Assembly: GCA_022826645.1 (NCBI GenBank)
Contig: JAJDUM010000117.1
Location: 1 to 64,000 of the forward strand
DNA length: 64,000 nucleotides
Direction of reading: 5' to 3'
Origin: Candidatus Poribacteria bacterium
GTDB lineage: Bacteria; Poribacteria; WGA-4E; PCPOR2b
Shown here: positions 7,870 to 15,484 of the stretch, piece after piece
How the letters are laid out: each line of letters begins with the position of its first letter
Numbering within the stretch: position 1 is the first letter of the stretch
Program-made: the position numbers and the translations under genes
The notes under the pieces: model-generated
The model's database searches: none
Seen by the model: only the letters and a program-made list of their open reading frames with translations
Told to the model about the DNA's origin: nothing

Positions 7870-8763
7870 TCATACTTCATGATTGAAGAACGCTTCAATT
7901 TTCTCCGCAAGTGCTATTAATGTCCTACCTGCGGGAGTATCTCGGTGTTGATCAACAAACACGCTACCTTCATCCGACGCAATAGAGATCCGAGGATCGA
8001 ACGGTATTTTGCCGAGCAGAGAAACGTCAAATTGACGTGCCATCTCCTCCGTGTGTCCCGATGGAAACAGATCTTCGGTTTTGCCACAATCGGCGCACAC
8101 ATAGGCGGCCATATTTTCGACGACCCCGATCACCGGTGCGTTGAGTAGTTTTTTTGCCATCGTCAGCGATTTTTTGACGACAAGCTGGGACACTCCAGAA
8201 GGGATTGTAACAACAACTGTGCCGCCAAGATTAGGCAGGAGATCGACAAGATTTGGCAATCGGTCAGTACCGGGGGGAAGATCGATTAACAAATAATCAA
8301 GAGATCCCCATTCAGTATCGGAGAGAAATTCACGGAGGGCACTCATTTCCATGGTCCCCCGCCAAGTGAAAGCATCCTTCTGCGTTTGGGCTTCCCAGAG
8401 GACCGGCGTTTCGTCGTCCTTGAGGAAGAGATCCATTGACATCACCTTGACCCCAAGTGGACTGAGGGCAGGTTTCACACCATCGTCACCATAATCAATT
8501 CGCTGCCCTCTCACCCCCATCATTTTAGCGATCGAGGGCCCATTGATGTCAGCGTCAATCACGCCAACACTGTGTCCGCGCAACCCAAGTGCCGAAGCGA
8601 GGTTTGCCGTGACCGAACTCTTGCCGACGCCGCCTTTTCCACTCATGATGGCAACAATGTGGCGGACCGACGCCAATCGTTGTTGTAAGCGATTGACTTG
8701 CTGCGTTACTTGTCCAATGATGTTAGAACCGCCATCGGCGGGGAGGTCTTTGTAGGTTTTCAT
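7870..8763 (-). CDS. Mrp/ApbC-type P-loop ATPase (Fe-S cluster carrier family)
   Basis: The protein (297 residues from the ATG at 8763) has the deviant Walker A loop GKGGVGKS (42-49), a DADINGPS switch region and a C-terminal CADC pair typical of Mrp/NBP35 scaffolds. In this family the CxxC pair holds a transferable Fe-S cluster at the dimer interface. This would serve the many Fe-S proteins nearby (SdhB, Rieske, radical SAM). An in-frame extension to 8847 is possible, but its sequence is unlike the family N-terminus, so the shorter start is preferred. The ribosome site is weak for either start. Confidence 0.92.
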   Translation of the reverse strand: MKTYKDLPADGGSNIIGQVTQQVNRLQQRLASVRHIVAIMSGKGGVGKSSVTANLASALGLRGHSVGVIDADINGPSIAKMMGVRGQRIDYGDDGVKPALSPLGVKVMSMDLFLKDDETPVLWEAQTQKDAFTWRGTMEMSALREFLSDTEWGSLDYLLIDLPPGTDRLPNLVDLLPNLGGTVVVTIPSGVSQLVVKKSLTMAKKLLNAPVIGVVENMAAYVCADCGKTEDLFPSGHTEEMARQFDVSLLGKIPFDPRISIASDEGSVFVDQHRDTPAGRTLIALAEKIEAFFNHEV

Positions 8764-8843
8764 AAGAGGCAATATCTTAACCGTTATGCGTGAACTTGAG
8801 ATGTCTGACTTCGGGAACAACCACAACGAGGCGACGAGCGAGG

Positions 8844-8878
8844 GCATGGCAGAAAAAAATCAGCGTTTTCTGCCATGC
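8844..8878. repeat. Perfect 13-bp inverted repeat between the MetE-like and Mrp genes
   Basis: GCATGGCAGAAAA and its reverse complement are separated by 9 nt, 28 nt downstream of the MetE-like stop codon (minus strand). As RNA it forms a stable hairpin but lacks a following U run, so it is a possible processing signal or weak terminator. Confidence 0.6.
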
Positions 8879-8906
8879 AGGAAGTGTGTTTGAACGTTTT
8901 CATGGG

Positions 8907-10076
8907 TTATGACGCTTCTGAACGCAATATCTCGGCGGCATGATGGATGACCTGTAATTTTTGCGCCGCGATTTTTGTTGTGTTTACGGGGCGGTCTGCG
9001 AATGTTCCAAAGCCACAATCGGGGTTTAGATAGATCTGCTCCGGTTTACGGTGATTTAATAGTGCACGAACCTTGTCTAATACGAAATCAACCGATTCGA
9101 CTTCGGTGGTACGCGGGTCAGTGACGCCGAGTCCGATCTCTTTGTCGGGGGGAAGGTCGCCGAGGGCATCAATGCTTCCCGCCCGCTCTGTCGCGTATTC
9201 AAGCACAAACTGATCGACGTCCATCCGGCTAAAATATGGAATCAGAAAATCGTAAGAACCGCGAAGCAGGACATCCTCCTGTTGGCTCCAGTTGCCGCGG
9301 CAGACATGCAGGGCGGTTTTCATTTCACCGTCAATCCCTTCAACCACGCGATTCAGCAGTTCAACCGCGAAGTTGAGTTCTTCTTCAGGACTGCTCTTTT
9401 CTGAAAGTGCAGCACACATAAACGTGTGAGTTTCGTGGGGACCGGTAAAAGCGACTTCGGTCAACACCGGTTCATCGAACTGAACAAATTGACACCCCGC
9501 GTCCCGTAGCGCATTTAATTCTTCGCGGAGGACCGCAACGACATCGTCCCCCAGAGCTTCTTTATCGGGATAAAAGTCGTAGGAGAGACGCTTCACCCAC
9601 ATCGACCGGGTCAGGAGATACGGTCCAGGCAAGGTGGCTTTGATCGGTTTGGTTGTGTGCGACTTGAGAAACAGGTAGTCATTCAACACGAGTGGGAATC
9701 TGCGCCCCAGTTGTCCATCGACGACCGGATTTTTCAGGGCGAACGCCGGGACATCCAAAGCGTTGAGCAATTGTTCAAATGCGGCTTTATCCTCGACATA
9801 GTCAAGCATTTCCGCAAGTGTCATCAACCGGATACCGTCAATACACTGGGTGATAAAAGAGTAGAAATTGTCCCGCCGTTGTTCGCCGTCGCTGACGATA
9901 TCGACCCCGACGCTTTCCTGCAACTTGAGGGCTTCGAGCACCGCCTCATCCGCAACCGCGTTAAATTCAGCATCCGTGATTCCACTTTTCTGTCTGTTAC
10001 GCAATGCTCTCGAAACCGCCCGCGAGCGGGGTAAACTCCCGACGACAGTTACGGGAAATTGGGGTAGATTTTTCAT
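8907..10076 (-). CDS. Cobalamin-independent methionine synthase (MetE C-terminal) family protein
   Basis: The 389-residue protein corresponds to only the C-terminal catalytic half of MetE. Zinc-ligand candidates are visible: HVC (H257, C259), E293 (LEYA) and C354 (NPDCGFGT). The N-terminal VGSLPR motif also fits. Half-length homologues are common in bacteria and archaea and may use other methyl donors such as methylcobalamin, so methionine formation is likely but the donor is uncertain. It lies 17 nt before a small unknown gene, with a hairpin downstream. Confidence 0.9.
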   Translation of the reverse strand: MKNLPQFPVTVVGSLPRSRAVSRALRNRQKSGITDAEFNAVADEAVLEALKLQESVGVDIVSDGEQRRDNFYSFITQCIDGIRLMTLAEMLDYVEDKAAFEQLLNALDVPAFALKNPVVDGQLGRRFPLVLNDYLFLKSHTTKPIKATLPGPYLLTRSMWVKRLSYDFYPDKEALGDDVVAVLREELNALRDAGCQFVQFDEPVLTEVAFTGPHETHTFMCAALSEKSSPEEELNFAVELLNRVVEGIDGEMKTALHVCRGNWSQQEDVLLRGSYDFLIPYFSRMDVDQFVLEYATERAGSIDALGDLPPDKEIGLGVTDPRTTEVESVDFVLDKVRALLNHRKPEQIYLNPDCGFGTFADRPVNTTKIAAQKLQVIHHAAEILRSEAS

Positions 10077-10093
10077 GGCTCAAACCTCCTGTA

Positions 10094-10306
10094 CTATTGT
10101 CGATGCCGGTCAATGATTTTCCCAAAAGTCCTCAAGGCTTCGTTGACCGATTTGGCATTGGGGAATATTTTGGCGACATCATCATCAAGTTTAATGATAT
10201 TTGTACCTTCGCGGTATCTCTGGGCATATTTGCCCCGAACCCCTTTACGGAAATCGTACTCATCAAGTAGTTCTGGATCGTGTCGATCAGCCATAGCTTT
10301 CTTCAT
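10094..10306 (-). CDS. Small hypothetical protein
   Basis: The 70-residue soluble protein has a charged N-terminus with the pattern YDFRKGVRGKYAQRYREGTN. This pattern occurs in many small antitoxin-like or unknown bacterial proteins usually found beside nucleases or toxins. No toxin partner is seen here. It is 17 nt after the TusA/OsmC gene region and 17 nt before the MetE-like gene. Function unknown. Confidence 0.6.
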   Translation of the reverse strand: MKKAMADRHDPELLDEYDFRKGVRGKYAQRYREGTNIIKLDDDVAKIFPNAKSVNEALRTFGKIIDRHRQ

Positions 10307-10322
10307 TTATAAAATGACGCCC

Positions 10323-11063
10323 TTAGATCACGCGCAGATCGACGTTGATGTCAACGGTACGGGTGAGTGTATTGGTCACGGGCGAGGCAGCGAGCGTTTC
10401 TTGCCAGAGGGTTTCTAACACCTCTTCGTCGGCGTCCGCCGCAACATAAATTGTCCCCTTAACCTCTTTGAAACCGCTGTGCCCGCCCTGCTCTGTGCCG
10501 AGAAAGACGAAGATATTGTCGACCTGTCCGCTCAACGAAATCTCCAGTTCATCAATCTCAACTTTCCGCTGAGATGCGCGAATCTGAAAGCCCATCGCCA
10601 AACACGCGCCGAGCGCACCGAGGACGTACTCGACCGCGCTTGGGGCCTCATCCCTCACATCGAAACTAGCGGGCTGACCTACCGACCATGAATGATTCCG
10701 ACAGAAAACCTTCGTCTGCATGCCACCATCCCAGTGAATGCGCGTTCCCCAACGGTAATTCCGCGCTTTTTCGTAGTCGGCATCCGTTCTCTGCTCGGCT
10801 TCGCCTCGCCGAACGAAATACTTATTGTGGTCGGTGGCAGGTCGCCACCCCATGTAAGGATTCTGGGTCATTCGACACCACGCGGGTAGGTCTTCCTTGA
10901 CGCTGATTTCCGTGCTGCGAATCTCCAAAACCTCACCGTTTGGCACCCCCTCCATCGATTTGCGAATCAGCAGAAGTAGACCTGAGCCGCAGTCAAGGTT
11001 TCCACCTTTACATACATGGAGCGTCTGAAGATCATCTGACGCTTGTAAATCTTCATCTCGCAT
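10323..11063 (-). CDS. TusA-like/OsmC-like fusion protein
   Basis: From the ATG at 11063 (246 residues) an N-terminal TusA-type sulfur-carrier domain (about 10-80) is joined to an OsmC-type domain (about 105-246). The TusA cysteine is present (C25), but the usual CPxP reads CGSG. The OsmC part keeps LGACL (C154) with a further Cys at 121, compatible with thiol peroxidase chemistry. A GTG at 11159 would add 32 residues with little family resemblance, so it is a weaker start. It is the last gene of a TusA-DsrE-TusA/OsmC group, suggesting handling of persulfide sulfur or organic hydroperoxides. Confidence 0.85.
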   Translation of the reverse strand: MRDEDLQASDDLQTLHVCKGGNLDCGSGLLLLIRKSMEGVPNGEVLEIRSTEISVKEDLPAWCRMTQNPYMGWRPATDHNKYFVRRGEAEQRTDADYEKARNYRWGTRIHWDGGMQTKVFCRNHSWSVGQPASFDVRDEAPSAVEYVLGALGACLAMGFQIRASQRKVEIDELEISLSGQVDNIFVFLGTEQGGHSGFKEVKGTIYVAADADEEVLETLWQETLAASPVTNTLTRTVDINVDLRVI

Positions 11064-11187
11064 AACGATCCCCGATAAACGGGAGACATGAATCAGCCCG
11101 AATTTTGTATGATGAAATGACTCATGCGTCGATGCTGCCGAGGCGGATGCCTCTCCCACAGTCGGAGAGACTGCCTTATTCCCGGTA

Positions 11188-11547
11188 TTAATAGGTAATA
11201 CAAGAACCGCCGGTCGTCAGAAATTCAACCGCCTTTGCCCCACCGACAATTGTGGCACTATCGACAAGGTTATTTTCATCAAGGTTGCGTTTTTTGAAGC
11301 AAGGGGAGCAGACCCAAATTGTTCCACCCACTTCGGCGAAATCCGCCATGAGTTGTTGAAGGGGTGCGAAGCCTTCTTCGTGAATATCATCGGAGTAGCC
11401 GTTTTGCGACAGGTGCACACCCTCTGTGCTGAGGAAAACAACTGTTTCAACGCCGGATGCGACTGAGGCGTTGGCAACAACAACACCGACGGTCGCTTTG
11501 TCGGTGTTGTCCTTCGCGTGAGTGATACTAATCATCAGTTTAGCCAT
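11188..11547 (-). CDS. DsrE/DsrF-like sulfur-relay protein
   Basis: This 119-residue protein has the alpha/beta DsrE fold pattern: an N-terminal LMISITHAKDN strand, a VETVVFLSTEGV segment and a conserved VCSPCFKKR loop with two cysteines. DsrE-type proteins carry persulfide sulfur together with TusA in sulfur-transfer chains. Its start codon overlaps the end of the upstream TusA-like gene at 11547, so translation is likely coupled. The direction of sulfur flow (oxidation or biosynthesis) is not evident because no dsrAB, soxCD or hdr gene is visible. Confidence 0.88.
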   Translation of the reverse strand: MAKLMISITHAKDNTDKATVGVVVANASVASGVETVVFLSTEGVHLSQNGYSDDIHEEGFAPLQQLMADFAEVGGTIWVCSPCFKKRNLDENNLVDSATIVGGAKAVEFLTTGGSCITY

Positions 11548-11810
11548 TATGGATTCTCTCCTTTTTTGATGTAAAAATAGGCTTTGTCTTCACCGCAGGA
11601 GTCTGCGAGAAGTTCGTTGCCTTTCATGTTGCACCATGCGGCGATATCCACAGGTGCCGCTGGGTCAAGCGCACGAATTTGTGCTATCTGTCCCGGTTCC
11701 AGGGATCGCATGGATTTCAGGAGCGCGATGATCAGGTCACCGCAACCGAGATCCCCTAAATCGACTTTCAAATCTGGAATGATGTTTGGTGAATCAATCG
11801 TTTCTTTCAT
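11547..11810 (-). CDS. TusA-family sulfur carrier with a CG variant motif
   Basis: The 87-residue protein matches the small beta-alpha TusA fold. The position normally reading CPxP reads CGDL (C23), so the cysteine is kept and the prolines are not. A second cysteine (C60) lies in the AAWCNMKGN segment shared with the paralogous domain of the downstream fusion protein. It opens the three-gene sulfur-handling group and overlaps dsrE by one base. Confidence 0.85.
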   Translation of the reverse strand: MKETIDSPNIIPDLKVDLGDLGCGDLIIALLKSMRSLEPGQIAQIRALDPAAPVDIAAWCNMKGNELLADSCGEDKAYFYIKKGENP

Positions 11811-11945
11811 AAAACGACCTTTTCGTCTGGTTACGCATTACATTGCACATGCTTGGCGCAATACTTCTGTTGCTTGAACTATTACTCCGAACTTTAGGAC
11901 AGACTGTTTTGTATCGCAAACTGTTAGTTTGTGCTTTGACATACT

Positions 11946-11965
11946 CCCAAGCATAAATGCTTGGG
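11946..11965. repeat. Right-end hairpin of the IS605-type element
   Basis: A 9-bp perfect stem (CCCAAGCAT/ATGCTTGGG) with a 2-nt spacer lies just after the tnpB stop. The same hairpin with one base pair exchanged occurs at 205-224. Confidence 0.8.
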
Positions 11966-11969
11966 ATTC

Positions 11970-13172
11970 TTACGATAGACTGAACAGTAGCAGTTGCCCT
12001 GTGCTATCTTCCTGATTCACTGATTCGTGCCTTTCGTTAGGACAGGGTCTTACAGAATCTCCACAGGCGTTTATACTCTCCGTGTGTCCCGCGGCGAGTT
12101 GTTTTAGGTTCATTGCGGCGTTAAGGTCTCTGTCTCGCGTGTGCCCACAATCACGGCAATGGTATGTTCTATCTGACAGGGACAAGTCCGAATCAATTAC
12201 ACCGCAGTTGCTACAGGTCTTGCTCGACGGGTAGAAGGTATCCGCTTCCACAATCTTGATACCAAGCCGGTCTGCCTTAGACTTCAAGAGCATTAGGAAG
12301 TTTGATAATGAAGCGTCCGATAGGGCTTTGGCGAGCCGGTGATTCTTGACCATGCCTGCGACGTTGAGCGATTCGATTCCGATACGGCTTGCGTTGTTGA
12401 CAATGGCTGTGGTTGCCTTCTGTTGTGCGTCTTGACGAATGCAAGCAATTCGGTAGTGCAACTTGGCAATTTTGGTTTTGATCTTATACCGGTTCCGGCT
12501 ACCTTTGATGCGTTTGCTCAAACGCCGTTGCAATCGTTTTAACTTTCGCTCGTATCGTGCAAGTGCCTTCGGATTATCATAATAGACACCTTCGGAAGTA
12601 ATTGCCATGTGCTTGATCCCTACATCAACGCCAACGACAGGCTTATGTCGATTGTCGGGTATGGGATCATCAACAGAAGTGTCTACAAGGATGGATGCGA
12701 ACCATCGGTGTCCGTGTTTAGATATGACGACTTTACAGATAGTACCGAGGTAGCGAAGGGGTTGAAACATACGGACCCAACCGATTTTGGGAAGTTTAAT
12801 CCGTTGACCTTCAACAGGAATGGTGCCTCTACCACTATCTGCCTGATAACTTTGACCATGAGAACGGTTCTTGAATTTTGGGAAACGGTTTTGACCCGAC
12901 CTCCACCGGGTAATTGCATCTTTGAAGTTGTTGTAGATTACGTTCTTTGAGGCATTCTGCGATAAGGCGTCGCACCATTGGTAAGTATCACGCTTGATAG
13001 AGTTGAACCGCCTCAGCAAATCGCAGTGACTACGCCAATCGTTATTGGCCAGCCCGTCTTTGAAATCCGCAAGTGCGTGATTGTACGCAACACGGCTATA
13101 CCCACAGTGTTGGGCAAATTGTGTGGATTGAACGTTGTTGGGATCTAAAGCAATTTTATGAGTTTTTAGCAT
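11970..13172 (-). CDS. tnpB: IS605 OrfB/TnpB RNA-guided nuclease
   Basis: The protein has about 400 residues from the ATG at 13172, chosen because it gives the standard MLKTHKIALDP start and a GGAAAG ribosome site. A TTG at 13229 would add 19 atypical residues. RuvC residues are visible: D183 (GVDVGIKH), E267 (GIESLNV) and D349 (RDRDLNAAMN). A four-cysteine zinc finger (C320, C323, C339, C342) lies before the last one. All catalytic positions look intact, so it may be active. TnpB proteins are RNA-guided DNA nucleases that help the element persist. Confidence 0.96.
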   Translation of the reverse strand: MLKTHKIALDPNNVQSTQFAQHCGYSRVAYNHALADFKDGLANNDWRSHCDLLRRFNSIKRDTYQWCDALSQNASKNVIYNNFKDAITRWRSGQNRFPKFKNRSHGQSYQADSGRGTIPVEGQRIKLPKIGWVRMFQPLRYLGTICKVVISKHGHRWFASILVDTSVDDPIPDNRHKPVVGVDVGIKHMAITSEGVYYDNPKALARYERKLKRLQRRLSKRIKGSRNRYKIKTKIAKLHYRIACIRQDAQQKATTAIVNNASRIGIESLNVAGMVKNHRLAKALSDASLSNFLMLLKSKADRLGIKIVEADTFYPSSKTCSNCGVIDSDLSLSDRTYHCRDCGHTRDRDLNAAMNLKQLAAGHTESINACGDSVRPCPNERHESVNQEDSTGQLLLFSLS

Positions 13173-13457
13173 TGGGAGGTCTTTCCATCTTTCGTTTCCC
13201 ATTGTAGTGGGTGTGAGGGACACCGCCAAGCGACGGTGCTACAATTCCCTCACCGAAAGACAAACCAACTATACGATATTTTGATATAGAAAATCAAGAA
13301 AAAAACTGCTAAAGCAGCACTCAAGCCCAAACCTAAAGGATTGGGCTTGAGTGCTAAAGCAAACCGCTTTGGGTCAGAGCCCCATCTCATTATTTATCCG
13401 TGGATCGATAACGATTTGCTTAACGATTCTTTTGCCTCTCCTAACTCCCAACCAGAT

Positions 13458-15389
13458 TTACTCTTCCTCCGTTTTCGCCGTGTCATTTTTCTTCTGATCC
13501 TGCTGGTAATAAGTACCAAGCACCTCATTGTCCAGACTCCGTCCCTCCTCAATCACCTGCGCTGCGAAATCGAGGTTGATTGTCGTGAGGTCGGCTTCCT
13601 GCGCTCGCTGTTCGACACGGGATTGCGTGATGTTACGCATAAATCCAGCGGGTACGAGGTCCAATCGTGCCCGTGCATCCGGTGTCCATTCAAGCGGACT
13701 CTCAAATGTTTCTTCTTGGGAGGTATCATCGGACTCGCGGGACTGCGCGACAGCTTTCAGTTCAGGCGCATCTTCACGGACAGCGGACGCCTGATCCATA
13801 CTCTCGTTGATAATCTGCATCGCAAACTCGTTGGTGATTGTACCGATTTTCTGGACACGCGCCGATTTCTCGATTCGCGCTTTGACGTTGCGCCGCATAT
13901 ATCCGCGCGGGACATTCCGCAACGCTTTTTTGGCTTGATCAGACCACTGGAGGCGCACACCGTCAAAGGTCTGTTCCTCACTGACGCCGCCCTCCTGATC
14001 TGCGACCCTTTGGAGTGAATCTTTATCAACCATCTGGAATTTGTCACCGTCTACGCCGCAAACGGGGCATTTTATGGGCTGCTGGTCTTTGGCAGCATAG
14101 CCGCAATCCCCGCAGATGTAGGTCTTAATCGCACTGGAGTCCAAAACCGTTTGCGTTGCAATCTCCTTGGCAACCTTGGTCATCCGTTCCGCTGAACGTC
14201 CCGGCATAAAGGTCTCCATTGCCTGCTCAATAACGCTCTCGGTAATCACAGAGTGTCCACGTTCAATGGCAAAACGGTGGACAGCGGTGCGTGCAATGCC
14301 CTGCACCTGTGGAGGTGCTTTCGACATACGATCCAAGGCTTCCTGTGTCCAGACCACCGTCTCCTCGGCTGTGACATCAATTGTTGGAACGTATCGTTGG
14401 CTCGACAGGAACACATTACACGGGGCGAGTCGTAGCAGGTTTTCGGTGTTGCTGCCGATATCCATATCGGGGTCGCTGTGGACGCCGATTCTGCCTAACA
14501 CTAGCATCCACGGTTCGGTTTTTCGGGCATATTGCAAGATCTTCTCAAACGCTTTGCCATCTAGCAAGGTGATTTTTAGATCGTAGTTGTGGTCTTCTTT
14601 GGCGATGGTTCGGGCAATCTCCAGATGAGATTGATAGATTTTGGCAAGTCCGGTGTCGATGACCTCTTCGTGCAGCTGTTCTTGCTCTTTAAACCGGAAG
14701 GTTTTGGATGCACGCTCAGTTAGGACACTGACAACGGAATTAAACACCACATAGTGAAGATAGGGGTCGTATACGCCGACCGCCTCGACTTGTCTATCAA
14801 ATTCCTTACCAAGCCGGATGGCTGTTTTCAGTCCGGCGAAGGATTCGGGACTACCATCAATTCCCACGAGAATATGTCCCTTCTGTTCGTGCATCGCTTC
14901 TATATTTCGGACGACAAGGGTATCGGTCTCAATACGCCGCACAACCCGCTCAACAACACCGCCGAGTAGACTGTCCTTAACCGCCCCCATACCGAGGGCA
15001 CCCATAATCACAAGATCGTAATCGCTTGCCTGAATGTCCTCCGCCAACTTGATGAAGTGTTTTCCCTCAGGCATTCTGGCTTCAAAGGGAATGTTGTTCT
15101 CAGCGCATTTGTTCTTCATGACCTCCAAGTACGAATCGGAGATTAATTGAAGTCCCATTGTAATCAATGTATCATGGATGCGCCGCTGCTTCTCAAGCTC
15201 AGCTTCATCTTGGTATTCTTCGGGGAGCGTATACTCCATCTGCTTGAACCGAACATCGTGCATTTTCGCAGCATAAACGTGAGAACCGACGAGTTGCGAT
15301 TGGAATTTTTTGGCGAACTCTACAGCAAAATTGACGCTTGCATCGGAATGGTCCGAGTTGTCAACAGGTACATAGATTTTCTTAAACAT
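13458..15389 (-). CDS. Tandem universal-stress protein fused to three PCP_red domains and a rubredoxin-like zinc ribbon
   Basis: This 643-residue protein has two UspA domains (about 1-160 and 170-332; the first begins KKIYVPVDNSDHSD and the second holds ILVGIDGSPES). These are followed by PCP_red 1 (346-393), a rubredoxin-like ribbon with C426/C429/C441/C444, PCP_red 2 (481-528) and PCP_red 3 (567-614). The tail is charged. A nucleotide-binding stress module thus sits beside metal and PCP_red modules in one soluble chain. It follows fumC by about 95 nt and may end the respiratory supercluster. The individual domains are clear; the overall function is unknown to me. Confidence 0.9.
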   Translation of the reverse strand: MFKKIYVPVDNSDHSDASVNFAVEFAKKFQSQLVGSHVYAAKMHDVRFKQMEYTLPEEYQDEAELEKQRRIHDTLITMGLQLISDSYLEVMKNKCAENNIPFEARMPEGKHFIKLAEDIQASDYDLVIMGALGMGAVKDSLLGGVVERVVRRIETDTLVVRNIEAMHEQKGHILVGIDGSPESFAGLKTAIRLGKEFDRQVEAVGVYDPYLHYVVFNSVVSVLTERASKTFRFKEQEQLHEEVIDTGLAKIYQSHLEIARTIAKEDHNYDLKITLLDGKAFEKILQYARKTEPWMLVLGRIGVHSDPDMDIGSNTENLLRLAPCNVFLSSQRYVPTIDVTAEETVVWTQEALDRMSKAPPQVQGIARTAVHRFAIERGHSVITESVIEQAMETFMPGRSAERMTKVAKEIATQTVLDSSAIKTYICGDCGYAAKDQQPIKCPVCGVDGDKFQMVDKDSLQRVADQEGGVSEEQTFDGVRLQWSDQAKKALRNVPRGYMRRNVKARIEKSARVQKIGTITNEFAMQIINESMDQASAVREDAPELKAVAQSRESDDTSQEETFESPLEWTPDARARLDLVPAGFMRNITQSRVEQRAQEADLTTINLDFAAQVIEEGRSLDNEVLGTYYQQDQKKNDTAKTEEE

Positions 15390-15484
15390 TCTTCTCCCTC
15401 CAAAGTCGATTTTCCATTAACGAATTATATTTTTTATCTTTGTTCCAAACATGATGTCTTTTGTCTTTGTTAATTTTCACCTAA

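Larger units (their letters stand above)
11900..13380 (-). mobile_element. IS200/IS605-type element carrying only tnpB
   Basis: The element contains a full tnpB (11970-13172) and no tnpA, so it would need a transposase supplied in trans. The downstream end has the hairpin CCCAAGCAT-AA-ATGCTTGGG (11946-11965), a typical IS605 right-end structure. The upstream end has a two-level hairpin around 13210-13250 and a perfect 14-bp inverted repeat (AGCACTCAAGCCCA, 13318-13356). Exact cut sites are not visible, so the limits are approximate. By analogy with known TnpB systems, a guide RNA could be encoded across the tnpB 3' end and the right end (about 11900-12050). Confidence 0.8.

Noticed and set aside
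13173..13457. CRISPR-like repeat structure near tnpB
   Set aside because: The repeated blocks are single inverted repeats of an IS end. There are no regular direct repeats with spacers.
13341..14018. Plus-strand frame of 225 codons opposite the USP/PCP_red gene
   Set aside because: It is the mirror of a well-supported gene with clear domains. The amino acid pattern is low-information and has no ribosome site.
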